In this document: piece by piece, positions 9,894 through 18,622 of the stretch
Layout of the letters: each line of letters starts with the position of its first letter
Position numbering within the stretch: the stretch's first letter is position 1
Source of the DNA: Lysobacterales bacterium
Lineage (GTDB): Bacteria > Pseudomonadota > Gammaproteobacteria > Xanthomonadales > SZUA-36
Direction of reading: 5' to 3'
Assembly: GCA_011773845.1 (NCBI GenBank)
Contig: WVWV01000065.1
Coordinates: 17,870-60,809 of the forward strand
Length of the DNA: 42,940 bases
The notes under the pieces: generated by a model
Told to the model about the DNA's origin: nothing
Database searches by the model: none
Seen by the model: the letters and a program-made list of their open reading frames with translations, nothing else
Made by a program: the position numbers and the translations under genes

Positions 9894-10490
9894 ATGTCAT
9901 CCGATGGCGTGAACAAGGAACGACGCCGCTTTCTCGTTGCCGCCACTTCCGTGGTCGGCGCCGTTGGCGCCGGTCTGGCGGCCGTCCCATTCATCAAGTC
10001 GTGGACACCCAGCGCCAAGGCGCAGGCGGTCGGTGCCCCGGTGGAAGTCGATGTCAGCAAGATGGAGTCCGGTCAGCTGCTCAAGGTGCAGTGGCGCGGC
10101 CAGACCATCGGCATCCTGCGACGCACCCCCGACATGCTGGCGGACCTGCCCCGCCTGGACCCCGAATTGCGGGACCCCGATTCGCTGGACTCCATCCAGC
10201 CCAAATACGTGGCCAACGAGTCGCGGGCCTTGCGCCCGGAATTCCTGGTGGTGAACATGCATTGCACGCACCTCGGCTGCGTGCCGCAGATGATTCCCCA
10301 GGTTGGCCCGCAGCCGTTCGACGAGAACTGGCGGGGCGGATTCTACTGTCCCTGCCACAAGTCGAAGTTCGACGTCGCGGGGCGCGTGTACAAGGCAGTG
10401 CCGGCGCCCACCAACCTGACCGTGCCGCCGTACAGCTACCTGGATGACCAGACGCTGATCATCGGCGTGAACCCGGAGGACACAGCCTGA
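9894..10490 (+). CDS. petA: Rieske iron-sulfur subunit of cytochrome bc1
   Basis: Carries the 2Fe-2S cluster that takes the first electron from ubiquinol at the Qo site. The N-terminus has a twin-arginine motif (RRRFLV, about residues 10-15) and a hydrophobic segment that stays as the membrane anchor. The cluster-binding boxes are CTHLGC (residues 124-129) and CPCHKS (152-157), giving two Cys and two His ligands plus the disulfide pair. ATG 9894 has a GGAG upstream. The last base of the stop is the first base of petB. Confidence 0.97.
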   Translation: MSSDGVNKERRRFLVAATSVVGAVGAGLAAVPFIKSWTPSAKAQAVGAPVEVDVSKMESGQLLKVQWRGQTIGILRRTPDMLADLPRLDPELRDPDSLDSIQPKYVANESRALRPEFLVVNMHCTHLGCVPQMIPQVGPQPFDENWRGGFYCPCHKSKFDVAGRVYKAVPAPTNLTVPPYSYLDDQTLIIGVNPEDTA

Positions 10491-11734
10491 TGGGTAAGCC
10501 AGCCAGCACCCTGGCGAAGCATGCGGATGCCTTGCTGAACTGGGTCGACGAGCGCCTGCCGGTGCTCGAGTTCTGGGATGCGCACCTCGCCAAGTACTAC
10601 GCGCCCAAGAACTTCAATTTCTGGTACTACATGGGCTCGCTGGCGCTGCTGGTGCTGGTGATCCAGATCGTTACCGGCATCTTTCTGACCATGCACTACA
10701 AGCCTTCCGCCGCGGAAGCCTTCGCCTCGGTGGAATACATCATGCGCGACGTCCCCTGGGGTTGGCTGATCCGCTACATGCATTCCACCGGCGCCTCGTT
10801 CTTCTTCATCCTGGTCTACCTGCACATGTTTCGCAGCCTTCTGTACGGTTCGCATCGCAAGCCGCGAGAGCTGCTGTGGATCTTCGGCATGCTGATCTAC
10901 CTGCTGCTGATGGCCGAGGCGTTCTTCGGCTACGTGCTGCCCTGGGGCCAGATGTCGTACTGGGGGGCGCAGGTCATCATCAACCTGTTCGGCGCCATTC
11001 CGAAGATCGGCGAGCCGCTCACCGAGTGGATCCGCGGCGATTACTTCATCTCCGACGCCACCCTGAACCGCTTTTTCGCGCTGCATGTCGTCGCCGTGCC
11101 GATTGCCCTGTTGGGGCTGGTCGTGCTGCACATCGCGGCCCTGCACCAGACCGGGTCCAACAATCCGGACGGCATCGAGATCAAGCAAAACAAGGACGAA
11201 CAGGGCGTGCCGCGGGACGGCATTCCCTTCCATCCCTACTACACCGTCAAGGATATTTTCGGCGCCGCCATGTTCCTGCTGTTGTTTGCATTCGTGATTT
11301 TCTTCTGGCCGGATGCCGGTGGCCTGTTCCTGGAACACGACAACTTTGCACCGGCCGACCCCCTGGTGACACCGGAGCACATCAAGCCGGTCTGGTACTT
11401 CACGCCCTTCTACGCAATCCTCAAGGCGGTGCCGGACAAGCTGATGGGCGTCATCCTGATGGGCTGCTCGGTGGTGGTGCTGTTCTTCCTGCCGTGGCTC
11501 GACCGGTCGCCGGTGAAATCGATCCGCTACAAGGGCGCCTGGTACAAGATCCTGGTGTTCGCGTTCGCCATTGCGTTCATCCGCCTGGGCATGCTGGGCA
11601 TGGCGGAGGGCACGCCGGCGCAGACCTGGGAGATGCGCGTGTGGACGTTCGTATACTTCGCGTTCTTCGTGCTGCTGTTCTTCCTGAGCAAAGGCGGCAA
11701 GACCAAGCCGGTTCCCGACCGGGTGCGGCACTGA
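10490..11734 (+). CDS. petB: Cytochrome b subunit of cytochrome bc1
   Basis: Membrane di-heme subunit that forms the Qo and Qi quinone sites. The 414-residue product is full length, with the heme-ligand histidines in helices B and D (including RYMHSTGAS and FALHVV) and eight expected membrane helices. The Qo-site motif reads PVWY (Pro300-Tyr303) instead of the mitochondrial PEWY. petA, petB and petC are joined by TGATG overlaps, so subunit stoichiometry is probably set by coupled translation. Confidence 0.97.
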   Translation: MGKPASTLAKHADALLNWVDERLPVLEFWDAHLAKYYAPKNFNFWYYMGSLALLVLVIQIVTGIFLTMHYKPSAAEAFASVEYIMRDVPWGWLIRYMHSTGASFFFILVYLHMFRSLLYGSHRKPRELLWIFGMLIYLLLMAEAFFGYVLPWGQMSYWGAQVIINLFGAIPKIGEPLTEWIRGDYFISDATLNRFFALHVVAVPIALLGLVVLHIAALHQTGSNNPDGIEIKQNKDEQGVPRDGIPFHPYYTVKDIFGAAMFLLLFAFVIFFWPDAGGLFLEHDNFAPADPLVTPEHIKPVWYFTPFYAILKAVPDKLMGVILMGCSVVVLFFLPWLDRSPVKSIRYKGAWYKILVFAFAIAFIRLGMLGMAEGTPAQTWEMRVWTFVYFAFFVLLFFLSKGGKTKPVPDRVRH

Positions 11735-12477
11735 TGGGCCCCCGCAGCTTCCGGGTGTCCGTCGCGTTGGCCCTGCAGGTGCTGCTGGCCATGCCAGCGC
11801 TGGCGGTCGGGCCGGCGCAGCTGGAGCCGTCGGGCGTGAACATCAGCGATACCGCGGCGCTGCAGCGCGGTGCCCGCCTGTTCGTCAACTATTGCCTGTC
11901 CTGCCACAGCGCCGACTACATGCGCTACAACCGGCTCGCCGAAGATCTCGACCTCGGTGAGGAACTGGTGATGGACAACCTGGTATTCCGGGACGCCAAG
12001 ATCGGCGAAACGATGAGCATCGCGATGGACCCGGAAGACGCGGACGCCTGGTTCGGCAAGGCCCCACCCGATCTTTCACTGGTCGGTCGGGCGCGTGGCC
12101 CCGATTGGCTGTATGCCTTCCTGCGCTCGTTCTACCAGGATGATGCGGGCGGCTGGAACAACACCGTCCTGCCGAATGCGGCCATGCCCCACGTGATGTG
12201 GCCGTTGCAGGGAATCGCCCGGCCGGTCTATGCGACACACCGGGTCGGCGAGCGCGAGGTGCAGGTCATCGAGAAGCTCGAGCTCGCCTCGCCCGGCAGC
12301 ATGACGCCCGAGGAATACGACGGCGCCGTCCGCGACCTGGCGACTTTTCTGGTGTATCTGAGCGAGCCCGCACAGCTCAAACGCAAGAGCATTGGCATCT
12401 GGGTGCTCCTGTTTCTGGCCGTGCTGGTCCTGCTGACCTATTTGCTGAAGGCGGAGTACTGGCGCGACGTGCACTGA
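11734..12477 (+). CDS. petC: Cytochrome c1 subunit of cytochrome bc1
   Basis: Takes electrons from the Rieske protein and passes them to soluble or membrane cytochrome c. The 247-residue precursor has a Sec signal peptide ending near ALA (residues 22-24), the covalent heme motif CLSCH at residues 54-58, a downstream NAAMPHVMW segment likely to include the axial methionine, and a C-terminal membrane anchor (about 222-240). The ATG overlaps the petB stop. Confidence 0.96.
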   Translation: MGPRSFRVSVALALQVLLAMPALAVGPAQLEPSGVNISDTAALQRGARLFVNYCLSCHSADYMRYNRLAEDLDLGEELVMDNLVFRDAKIGETMSIAMDPEDADAWFGKAPPDLSLVGRARGPDWLYAFLRSFYQDDAGGWNNTVLPNAAMPHVMWPLQGIARPVYATHRVGEREVQVIEKLELASPGSMTPEEYDGAVRDLATFLVYLSEPAQLKRKSIGIWVLLFLAVLVLLTYLLKAEYWRDVH

Positions 12478-12512
12478 GTGCGGCCGCGCATCGATTCACA
12501 GGAGACCGAAAC

Positions 12513-13151
12513 GTGTCGATCACAGTCAGAGGGCGTTCCACCATGGCGTTATACTCATCCGCGCAAAGCATCGAGTGCCATCGGGTTCGATTCGTGCTGG
12601 CTGAGAAAGGCATCAACGTCGAGATCGTGGACGTCGATTCCGACCCCTCGGCAGTGGAGGATCTCGCGGAACTGAACCCCTACAACGAGACCCCCACGCT
12701 GGTCGACCGCGACCTGCTGCTGTACGACGCCGGCGTGATCAACGAGTACCTCGACGAGCGCTATCCCCACCCGCCCCTGATGCCGGTTGATCCGGTGTCC
12801 CGGGCCCAGCTGCGACTGGCGCATCACCGCATCCTGCGCGACTGGTATCCGCTGGCGCACCAGATCGAAAAAGCGACCCCCCGCAAGATCGACAAACCCC
12901 GCAAGCAGCTGGCGGAGGGCATCATTGCCGCGGATGAGTTGTTCAAGGGTTCGCCCTTCCTGCTGAGCGACGAACTGACCCTGGTCGACTGCACCCTGGC
13001 GCCGCTGTTCTGGCGCCTGCCGGCCTACGGCATCAAGCTCGGCAAGTCCGCCACGGCCGTGCAGGCCTACATTCAGCGCGTGATTTCGCGCAAATCCTTC
13101 AAGGCGAGCCTCACCAGCGCTGAGCGCGAACTGATCCTCAACGCCACCTGA
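12513..13151 (+). CDS. sspA: Stringent starvation protein A
   Basis: Glutathione-transferase-fold protein that binds RNA polymerase and modulates transcription during starvation and stationary phase. The GTG at 12513 gives 212 residues, the same as E. coli SspA, with an AGGAG ribosome site 8 nt upstream. The segments VRFVLAEKGI, INEYLDERYPHPPLMPVDP and LVDCTLAPLFWRLP are typical; the PHPPLMP surface loop is the conserved RNA-polymerase contact region. It lies 35 nt after petC and 3 nt before sspB. Confidence 0.95.
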   Translation: MSITVRGRSTMALYSSAQSIECHRVRFVLAEKGINVEIVDVDSDPSAVEDLAELNPYNETPTLVDRDLLLYDAGVINEYLDERYPHPPLMPVDPVSRAQLRLAHHRILRDWYPLAHQIEKATPRKIDKPRKQLAEGIIAADELFKGSPFLLSDELTLVDCTLAPLFWRLPAYGIKLGKSATAVQAYIQRVISRKSFKASLTSAERELILNAT

Positions 13152-13154
13152 GCC

Positions 13155-13577
13155 ATGGGGGACGCGCGAGCCGAATTGACACCCAGCAAGCCCTACCTGC
13201 TGCGGGCATTGCACGAATGGCTGGTCGACAACGGGCTGTCACCGCACCTCATCGTCAACGCCCGGCATGCGGGCGTGGTGATTCCGGAGGATGCGGTCAA
13301 GGACGGCAAGCTGGTGCTCAACATTGCGCCGCGCGCCGTGCGGGGGCTGGCGCTCGAAAACCACGCGGTCAGTTTCCAGGCGCGGTTCTCGGGCCGGCCT
13401 TTTGCGATCCACCTGCCGATGGATGCGATCCTGGCCATCTACGCACGCGAGAACGGCCAGGGCATGATGTTCGCGGGCGAGGAGGCGGCGGACGCCGAGG
13501 AGGCCGCGTCCGGCCCGCCGGCGGACGAGTCGGGGCCCGCCCCGCGGGGTGGGCCGCATCTGAAGGTGATCAAGTGA
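13155..13577 (+). CDS. sspB: ClpXP specificity-enhancing factor SspB
   Basis: Adaptor that binds ssrA-tagged proteins and hands them to ClpXP. The substrate-binding domain covers about residues 8-108. It is followed by an acidic, Ala/Glu/Pro-rich flexible linker and a C-terminal tail ending PHLKVIK, which corresponds to the short ClpX-binding module. Length (140) is slightly less than E. coli SspB because the linker is shorter. Paired with sspA as usual. Confidence 0.93.
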   Translation: MGDARAELTPSKPYLLRALHEWLVDNGLSPHLIVNARHAGVVIPEDAVKDGKLVLNIAPRAVRGLALENHAVSFQARFSGRPFAIHLPMDAILAIYARENGQGMMFAGEEAADAEEAASGPPADESGPAPRGGPHLKVIK

Positions 13578-13598
13578 GCAGCATGCGCCGGGTCGGCC

Positions 13599-14147
13599 TC
13601 AGCGTCGGGGCCGGCGTAAAAGCACGCTGACCGCACCCGTGCCGCCGTGCGAGGGCCGGCAGGAAGCGAACGCAACCACCGCCGGGTGACGGCTGAGCAG
13701 CCTCTGGGTCAGGGCTTTCAGCTTGGGCTTGCCGGCCGAGCGCAGGCCCTTGCCATGCACGACCCGCACGCAGCCGATGCCACGCTGTAGCGCGTGATCA
13801 ATGAATTCCAGCAACGAGGCGCTGGCTGCCGCCTCGTTCATGTGGTGGAGGTCGAGCGAGTCGCGGATGCTGTAGCGGCCGCGGCGCAGGCGCTCCAGGT
13901 AACGCCGCTGAAAGCCGGGGCGCAGGAACAGCAGTTCCTCGCCGGTTTCGTAGGCTGCCGGGTCATCGGGGGTCTGCAACAGCTCGGACACGACGGCGCG
14001 CTCGTCGCGCTGCCGCTGCGCCGGCTCGGGGGGCGGGGGCGGTGGGCGCGAGCGGGTGCGGCGGGCATGCCGCAAGCGCCGCACGCCTTCCATCTCGCGT
14101 TGGAAGAGGCTTTCTTCCTCGGCGGGTTTTTTCCGGTCTTCGTCCAA
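13599..14147 (-). CDS. Smr-domain protein (SmrA/SmrB family)
   Basis: Contains a C-terminal Smr domain (about residues 95-182) with the DLH motif (SLDLHHMNE) and the HGKG motif (VRVVHGKG). In E. coli, SmrB is an endonuclease that cleaves mRNA at collided ribosomes. The N-terminal part [14 protein letters not shown] matches the conserved start region of SmrA/SmrB proteins. I prefer the TTG at 14147, which gives 182 residues, close to SmrB; the frame runs much further upstream but only as antisense to surE. Whether it is SmrA- or SmrB-like cannot be decided here. It converges on sspB and diverges from surE. Confidence 0.85.
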   Translation of the reverse strand: MDEDRKKPAEEESLFQREMEGVRRLRHARRTRSRPPPPPPEPAQRQRDERAVVSELLQTPDDPAAYETGEELLFLRPGFQRRYLERLRRGRYSIRDSLDLHHMNEAAASASLLEFIDHALQRGIGCVRVVHGKGLRSAGKPKLKALTQRLLSRHPAVVAFASCRPSHGGTGAVSVLLRRPRR

Positions 14148-14165
14148 ACCCCCGGCTCCGGTCCG

Positions 14166-14194
14166 TTTCCGATCACAGCCGAAGCCCGTACAAT
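14166..14194 (+). promoter_or_regulatory. Possible promoter for the surE operon
   Basis: TTTCCG (14166-14171) and TACAAT (14189-14194) are 17 bp apart in the smr/surE divergent gap, about 65 nt before the surE ATG. The -10 is good and the -35 poor. Confidence 0.35.
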
Positions 14195-14261
14195 AGCACT
14201 TCTTGCGAGTGATTCCCGCCGACCCGTTACGGGCAGATTCGATGAGTTCCAGGCCGCAGGC

Positions 14262-15047
14262 ATGCATTTTCTGATCAGCAACGACGATGGACTGGACGCT
14301 GCCGGCATCACCGTGCTGGCGGAGCGCATGGCACAGCTCGGCACGGTCACCCTCGTGGCGCCCGATCGCGACCGCAGCGGTGCCAGCAATTCGCTGACCC
14401 TGGACTCGCCGGTGCGCATCCGGGAAGTCGCGCCCCGCACCTTCAGGGTTTCGGGCACGCCGACCGATTGCGTGCACATCGCGCTCACCGGTTTGCTCGA
14501 GGAGGACCCCGACATGGTGCTCTCCGGCATCAATGCCGGCGCCAACCTCGGTGACGACGTGATCTACTCGGGCACGGTCGCGGCGGCCATGGAGGGCAGG
14601 TTCCTCGGCCTGCCGGCGATCGCGCTGTCGCTGGTTTACGAGAACCGTCCGCAGCACTACGCCACCGCCGCCGAGGCGGCGGCCCGTCTGGTCGAGCAGT
14701 TACGCCGCGACCCGCTGCCCGCAGACACCATTCTCAACGTGAATGTGCCCGACCGTCGCTGGCGGGATATTCGTGGGTTCGAGGTCACCCGCCTCGGCCA
14801 CCGCCACCGGGCCGAGGCCACCATCAAGATGGAGGATCCGCGCGGCCGTCCGATGTACTGGATCGGGCCGGCGGGCGGGGAGCAGGATGCCGGACCCGGC
14901 ACGGATTTCGATGCCATCAAGCGCGGATTCATATCGGTGACGCCCATCCACGTCGATCTCACCCGCTACCAGGCGCTGGACCAGGTGGCGGGGTGGATCG
15001 GCGATATTTCCACGTGCCCGCCGGCGCAGACCGGGGAGCTGGAATGA
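14262..15047 (+). CDS. surE: 5'/3'-nucleotidase SurE
   Basis: Metal-dependent survival-protein nucleotidase that dephosphorylates nucleoside monophosphates. The N-terminus [10 protein letters not shown] carries the metal-binding Asp8/Asp9; SGASNS and [12 protein letters not shown] hold the other conserved metal and phosphate ligands. 261 residues, near E. coli SurE (253). ATG 14262 is the conserved start although the frame is open upstream. Its stop overlaps the pcm start, and the surE-pcm-yqaA-nlpD-rpoS order is the classic gammaproteobacterial stationary-phase cluster. Confidence 0.96.
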   Translation: MHFLISNDDGLDAAGITVLAERMAQLGTVTLVAPDRDRSGASNSLTLDSPVRIREVAPRTFRVSGTPTDCVHIALTGLLEEDPDMVLSGINAGANLGDDVIYSGTVAAAMEGRFLGLPAIALSLVYENRPQHYATAAEAAARLVEQLRRDPLPADTILNVNVPDRRWRDIRGFEVTRLGHRHRAEATIKMEDPRGRPMYWIGPAGGEQDAGPGTDFDAIKRGFISVTPIHVDLTRYQALDQVAGWIGDISTCPPAQTGELE

Positions 15048-15724
15048 TCCACAAGCGCCGCATTGGAGGCGACAACCGCGGCATCGGCATGACCTCGCCC
15101 GGCACCCGCGAGCGTCTGGTCCAGCGCTTGCGGGAGCATGGCATCGCCGACGAGCGGGTCCTGAAGGCCATACTGCAGGTGCCGCGGCATGAGTTCGTGG
15201 ACGAGGCATTGTCCAGCCGCGCCTACGAAGACACCGCCCTGCCCATTGGCCTCGGGCAGACCATTTCCCAGCCCTGGATCGTGGCCCGCATGACCGAGGC
15301 GGTCATGGACGGCGGCCAGCCGCAAAAAGTGCTGGAAGTGGGCACTGGCTCGGGATACCAGGCCGCCATTTTGGCGCAGCTGGTGCCCGAGGTGTTTACC
15401 GTGGAGCGGATCAAGGAGTTGCTCAGACTGGCGCGCCGGCGTTTTCACCGCCTGGCGATGCACAACATTCATGCCCGGCATGCGGACGGCCACCTTGGCT
15501 GGATGAGCCAGGCGCCATTCGACGGCATCGTCGTCACGGCGGCCTCGCGCAGCGTGCCGGAAGACTTGCTGGAACAGCTGCGCGTGGGTGGCCTGCTGGT
15601 CATGCCACTCGAGGAGCGGGGTGGCGGCCAGCGGCTGCTGGCCATCCGCCGCACCGAGCAGGGCTACGAGCGCACCGACCTGGGTGGCGTGATCTTCGTG
15701 CCCCTGCTGAGCGGGTTGGAGTAG
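15044..15724 (+). CDS. pcm: Protein-L-isoaspartate O-methyltransferase
   Basis: Uses S-adenosylmethionine to methylate isoaspartyl residues and so starts repair of aged proteins. Motif [12 protein letters not shown], forms the SAM-binding loop; [12 protein letters not shown] and FDGIVVTAA are family signatures. ATG 15044 overlaps the surE stop and has GGGGAG upstream (226 residues); an alternative ATG at 15089 would give a length closer to the 208-residue E. coli protein. yqaA follows 14 nt later. Confidence 0.95.
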   Translation: MIHKRRIGGDNRGIGMTSPGTRERLVQRLREHGIADERVLKAILQVPRHEFVDEALSSRAYEDTALPIGLGQTISQPWIVARMTEAVMDGGQPQKVLEVGTGSGYQAAILAQLVPEVFTVERIKELLRLARRRFHRLAMHNIHARHADGHLGWMSQAPFDGIVVTAASRSVPEDLLEQLRVGGLLVMPLEERGGGQRLLAIRRTEQGYERTDLGGVIFVPLLSGLE

Positions 15725-15738
15725 CAGGCCGGGCGGCG

Positions 15739-16326
15739 ATGTTCCGCAGGCTCTACGATCGTACGCTGGCGTGGTCGGCACATCGCCGCGCACCCGCGAT
15801 CCTCGCGGTGGTGAGCGCAGCGGAATCGGCGGTATTCCCGATTCCCCCGGACGTCATGCTGGCGCCCATGTGCCTGGCCCGGCCGCAGCGCGCGTGGGAT
15901 TTTGCCGCGCTGTGCACCGTCAGTTCGGTGCTCGGCGGCATGCTGGGCTACCTCATTGGTCGGCTGGCCTTTGCGTGGCTGGAGCCGTGGCTGATGTCAT
16001 CGGCGTATGCGGGTGCCTTCGAGGCGGCCGTGGCCGGTTTCGAGCGTCACGGGTTCTGGTACATCCTGCTGGCTGGTTTCACGCCCATTCCATACAAGGT
16101 GTTCACGGTCAGCGCCGGGGTGGTCGGCATGCCTGTACTGCCGTTTTTGGCGGGTTCGCTGGTCGGCAGGGGCGCGCGGTTCGGTCTGGTTGCGGGCCTG
16201 ATCCGGCTGGGCGGCGAGAGGCTGGCACGCAACCTGCGGCGCTGGGTCGATCTGCTCGGTTGGCTGGTGCTGCTGGCGGCGTTGTTGGTGTTCGTGGTTT
16301 TGTGGTTTGGCGGTAACGGCGCATGA
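15739..16326 (+). CDS. YqaA/DedA-like membrane protein (VTT domain)
   Basis: 195-residue membrane protein of the SNARE-associated/VTT (DedA-related) superfamily. The SAAESAVFPIPPDVMLAP segment and FTPIPYKVFTVSAGV contain the re-entrant-loop prolines typical of the family. Between pcm and nlpD this gene is usually called yqaA. DedA proteins are linked to lipid-carrier flipping and membrane homeostasis; the specific role of YqaA is not established. The stop overlaps the nlpD start by 4 nt. Confidence 0.88.
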   Translation: MFRRLYDRTLAWSAHRRAPAILAVVSAAESAVFPIPPDVMLAPMCLARPQRAWDFAALCTVSSVLGGMLGYLIGRLAFAWLEPWLMSSAYAGAFEAAVAGFERHGFWYILLAGFTPIPYKVFTVSAGVVGMPVLPFLAGSLVGRGARFGLVAGLIRLGGERLARNLRRWVDLLGWLVLLAALLVFVVLWFGGNGA

Positions 16327-17075
16327 GATGGCTGCTGCCGGCATTCGCCTGTCTGCTGCTGGTTGCCTGCTCGACACCGCCAGCGCCCGTGGTCGACCGC
16401 TCGCAGGATCGCCATCGCGGACAGCTGACCAGCGCGGGCAAGTATCGTGTCCGAAGTGGCGATACGCTGTATGCCATCGCCTTCAGTTACGGGCTCGACT
16501 ACCGGGACGTGGCCCGCTGGAACGGCATCCGCCCGCCCTACACCATTTTTCCTGGCCAGGAACTGGCGCTGAAGCCGCCCCCGCGCACCACCGCGGCCGC
16601 CGCGCCTGCCGCGACCCCGAAACCCGCGGCATCATCCCCCGCCACCCGACCGCGCAGCGCGGACCGCACGGCCGAGCCGGTGCCGGCGGTTCCGGCCGCG
16701 ACGGCCCTGCAGTGGCAATGGCCGACCGAGGGGCGGATCGTACGCAGCTTCAAGGACAATGACCCGGCGCGCAATGGGCTCGAGATCGGCGGACGGGTCG
16801 GCCAGCCCGTCCTGGCGTCCGCCGGCGGCGTGGTGGTTTACAGTGGCAACGGCCTGTTGGGCTACGGGGAGTTGATCATCATCAAGCATGACCAGCGGAT
16901 GCTGACGGCGTACGCCCACAACCGTGTACGCCTGGTCCAGGAAGGGGCCCAGGTCCGCGGCGGTCAGAAGATCGCGGAAATGGGACGCAACGAAGCCAAC
17001 CAGTCGCTGCTGCATTTCGAAATCCGCCGGGATGGCCGGCCGGTCAATCCCCTCGCTTTCCTACCAAATAAGTAA
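16323..17075 (+). CDS. nlpD: NlpD-like lipoprotein (LysM + degenerate LytM/M23)
   Basis: Outer-membrane lipoprotein that in E. coli activates the amidase AmiC during septal splitting. A lipoprotein signal ends in the lipobox LLVAC (Cys16, followed by Ser). A LysM peptidoglycan-binding domain (about residues 40-86, YRVRSGDTLYAIA) is followed by an Ala/Pro/Thr linker and a C-terminal M23-type domain (about 140-250). The metal-binding HxxxD of active M23 enzymes is replaced by NGLEI, and the usual HLHFE reads LLHFE, so the domain is catalytically dead and probably an activator. It sits directly before rpoS as in most gammaproteobacteria. Confidence 0.93.
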   Translation: MRWLLPAFACLLLVACSTPPAPVVDRSQDRHRGQLTSAGKYRVRSGDTLYAIAFSYGLDYRDVARWNGIRPPYTIFPGQELALKPPPRTTAAAAPAATPKPAASSPATRPRSADRTAEPVPAVPAATALQWQWPTEGRIVRSFKDNDPARNGLEIGGRVGQPVLASAGGVVVYSGNGLLGYGELIIIKHDQRMLTAYAHNRVRLVQEGAQVRGGQKIAEMGRNEANQSLLHFEIRRDGRPVNPLAFLPNK

Positions 17076-17173
17076 ATAAATACACGAATAAAAATACATA
17101 TATATTGTATTTAGACCCTACCCTGTAGTGCTCAGTCCCAAAAGAGGTTGTGACAGTCAGTTTCTTTTATGAT
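17064..17173 (+). promoter_or_regulatory. rpoS: AT-rich regulatory region upstream of rpoS
   Basis: From the end of nlpD to about 17113 the DNA is almost all A and T, in sharp contrast to the GC-rich surroundings, with ATAAATA- and TATATAT-like runs. Further on, a TATGAT hexamer (17168-17173) could be a -10, but the nearest -35-like TTGTGA (17148-17153) is only 14 bp away, so the exact promoter is unclear. The 208-nt nlpD-rpoS gap has no supported gene and probably forms the promoter and leader of rpoS. Confidence 0.4.
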
Positions 17174-17283
17174 AGCGTTGTTGGTCCGCGCTGCGTTATC
17201 GCGTTCAGGAATTGTGGTTCGGTAGTACTGGCGTAGGCATGGAGCCTCGGCTGAATTCAGCCGCACCGGTAGCGGGAGGGAGC

Positions 17284-18231
17284 ATGACCGCACGAAACGC
17301 ATCAGGCCGGCAGGCCGCCCAGGGGGAGGAACGGGTGGATTCCGCTCGTCTCAAGGTCCTACCGCGGCAGAAATCCACTACGGAAAAGCGCCCCGTGCAC
17401 CGGGGCGACGTCACGCGCATGTATCTCAGCGAAATCGGCCGCTCGGCGCTGCTCGAGCCGGCCGAGGAGATTGCGCTCTCCCGGGCCGCGCAGGCGGGAT
17501 GCAGCGCCAGCCGGCAGCGCATGATCGAATCCAATCTGCGACTGGTGGTCAAGGTCGCCCGCTCGTATATCAATCGCGGGCTGCCGTTGCTCGACCTCAT
17601 CGAGGAGGGCAATCTGGGCTTGATCCGCGCGGTGGAGAAATTCGACCCGGAGCGTGGCTGCAGGTTCTCGACCTACGCCACGTGGTGGATTCGCCAGTCG
17701 GTCGAGCGGGCACTGATGAACCAGTGTCGCACCGTGCGCCTGCCGATCCATGTCATTCGCGAGTTGACCAGCTACCTGCGGACCTCGCGCGAACTGGAGC
17801 AGCAACTGGGGCGCAAGCCCAACGCGGAGGAAGTCGCCGCACGGCTGGAGAAGCCGGTGCAGGCCGTCCACACGCTGTTCGAGCTGAACGAACCGACCGC
17901 ATCGGCGGACGAGCCGTTCGGCTCCGGCTCAGAGCGGCCGCTGATGGAGATGCTGGTGGACGACCAGGCGCGGGACCCGGAGTCGGAATACGCCGATCGG
18001 GCCGCGGAGCGCTTGCTCGGACACTGGCTCGACCTGCTGCCCGACCAGCAACGCCTGGTCGTCGAGCACCGCTTCGGTCTGCACGGCAAGGGGCGTCGCA
18101 CCCTGGAAGAGGTGGGCGAGCTGCTGGGGGTCACCCGCGAACGGGTACGGCAGGTTCAGCTCGCGGCGCTGGTCAGCCTGCGCGAGATATCCCGTCGCGA
18201 AGGCGTTTCGGAGATGCCATTCATCGACTGA
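17284..18231 (+). CDS. rpoS: RNA polymerase sigma factor RpoS (sigma-38)
   Basis: Master sigma factor for stationary phase and general stress. The product has region 1.2 (about residues 43-75, VTRMYLSEIGRSALLEPAEE), region 2 with the -10-recognising FSTYATWWIRQSVERAL, region 3, and the region 4 helix-turn-helix (TLEEVGELLGVTRERVRQVQ) that reads the -35. ATG 17284 has GGGAGGGAG just upstream and gives 315 residues; an upstream in-frame ATG at 17239 lacks a good ribosome site. Position after nlpD distinguishes it from RpoD-type factors. Confidence 0.95.
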   Translation: MTARNASGRQAAQGEERVDSARLKVLPRQKSTTEKRPVHRGDVTRMYLSEIGRSALLEPAEEIALSRAAQAGCSASRQRMIESNLRLVVKVARSYINRGLPLLDLIEEGNLGLIRAVEKFDPERGCRFSTYATWWIRQSVERALMNQCRTVRLPIHVIRELTSYLRTSRELEQQLGRKPNAEEVAARLEKPVQAVHTLFELNEPTASADEPFGSGSERPLMEMLVDDQARDPESEYADRAAERLLGHWLDLLPDQQRLVVEHRFGLHGKGRRTLEEVGELLGVTRERVRQVQLAALVSLREISRREGVSEMPFID

Positions 18232-18246
18232 CGGCCCGCTCGCCAC

Positions 18247-18618
18247 TCACAGCGGCATCAGGGCGGCGACCACCTCGCGGCCTTCGGATACCAACACATT
18301 GAATGTCCGGCAGGCGGCCGCGGTGGTCATCACCTCGAGCCCGATGCCACGCTGGTAGATTTCGACCATGAGCCGCGGCGCAAGCATCACCTGCTTCCGG
18401 CCAGTTCCCAACAGCACGATTTCGGGCCGCAGGTCAAACAGCTGCTCCAGGTGGGGCAGTTCCAGTTCCGCCATGGTGCGCGGCGGCCAGTCGGCGAGCA
18501 GCGAGGTGGGGCCGATGGCCAGCGGGGCCGGGTGGATCGCGTCGGCAATTCTCACGCCCGTGGCGTCCACGGAGCGGATGTAGTGGTGGCTGCCGGGGCG
18601 TTCGAGGGTCAGTTCCAT
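18247..18618 (-). CDS. Mth938-domain (DUF498/NDUFAF3-like) protein
   Basis: 123-residue single-domain protein of the Mth938/DUF498 family, whose human relative NDUFAF3 is a complex I assembly factor; the bacterial function is unknown. Family features visible are the IGPTSLLADWPP segment, the buried motif EIVLLGTGRKQ and the MTTAAACRTFNVLVSEGREVVAAL C-terminal half. ATG 18618 lies 4 nt after the yhbY stop. It converges on rpoS with 15 nt between the stops. Confidence 0.85.
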   Translation of the reverse strand: MELTLERPGSHHYIRSVDATGVRIADAIHPAPLAIGPTSLLADWPPRTMAELELPHLEQLFDLRPEIVLLGTGRKQVMLAPRLMVEIYQRGIGLEVMTTAAACRTFNVLVSEGREVVAALMPL

Positions 18619-18622
18619 GCGA

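Noticed and set aside
16740-17070. Loss of the metal-binding residues in the M23 domain of NlpD
   Set aside because: This is the normal state for NlpD-type amidase activators, not a broken enzyme.
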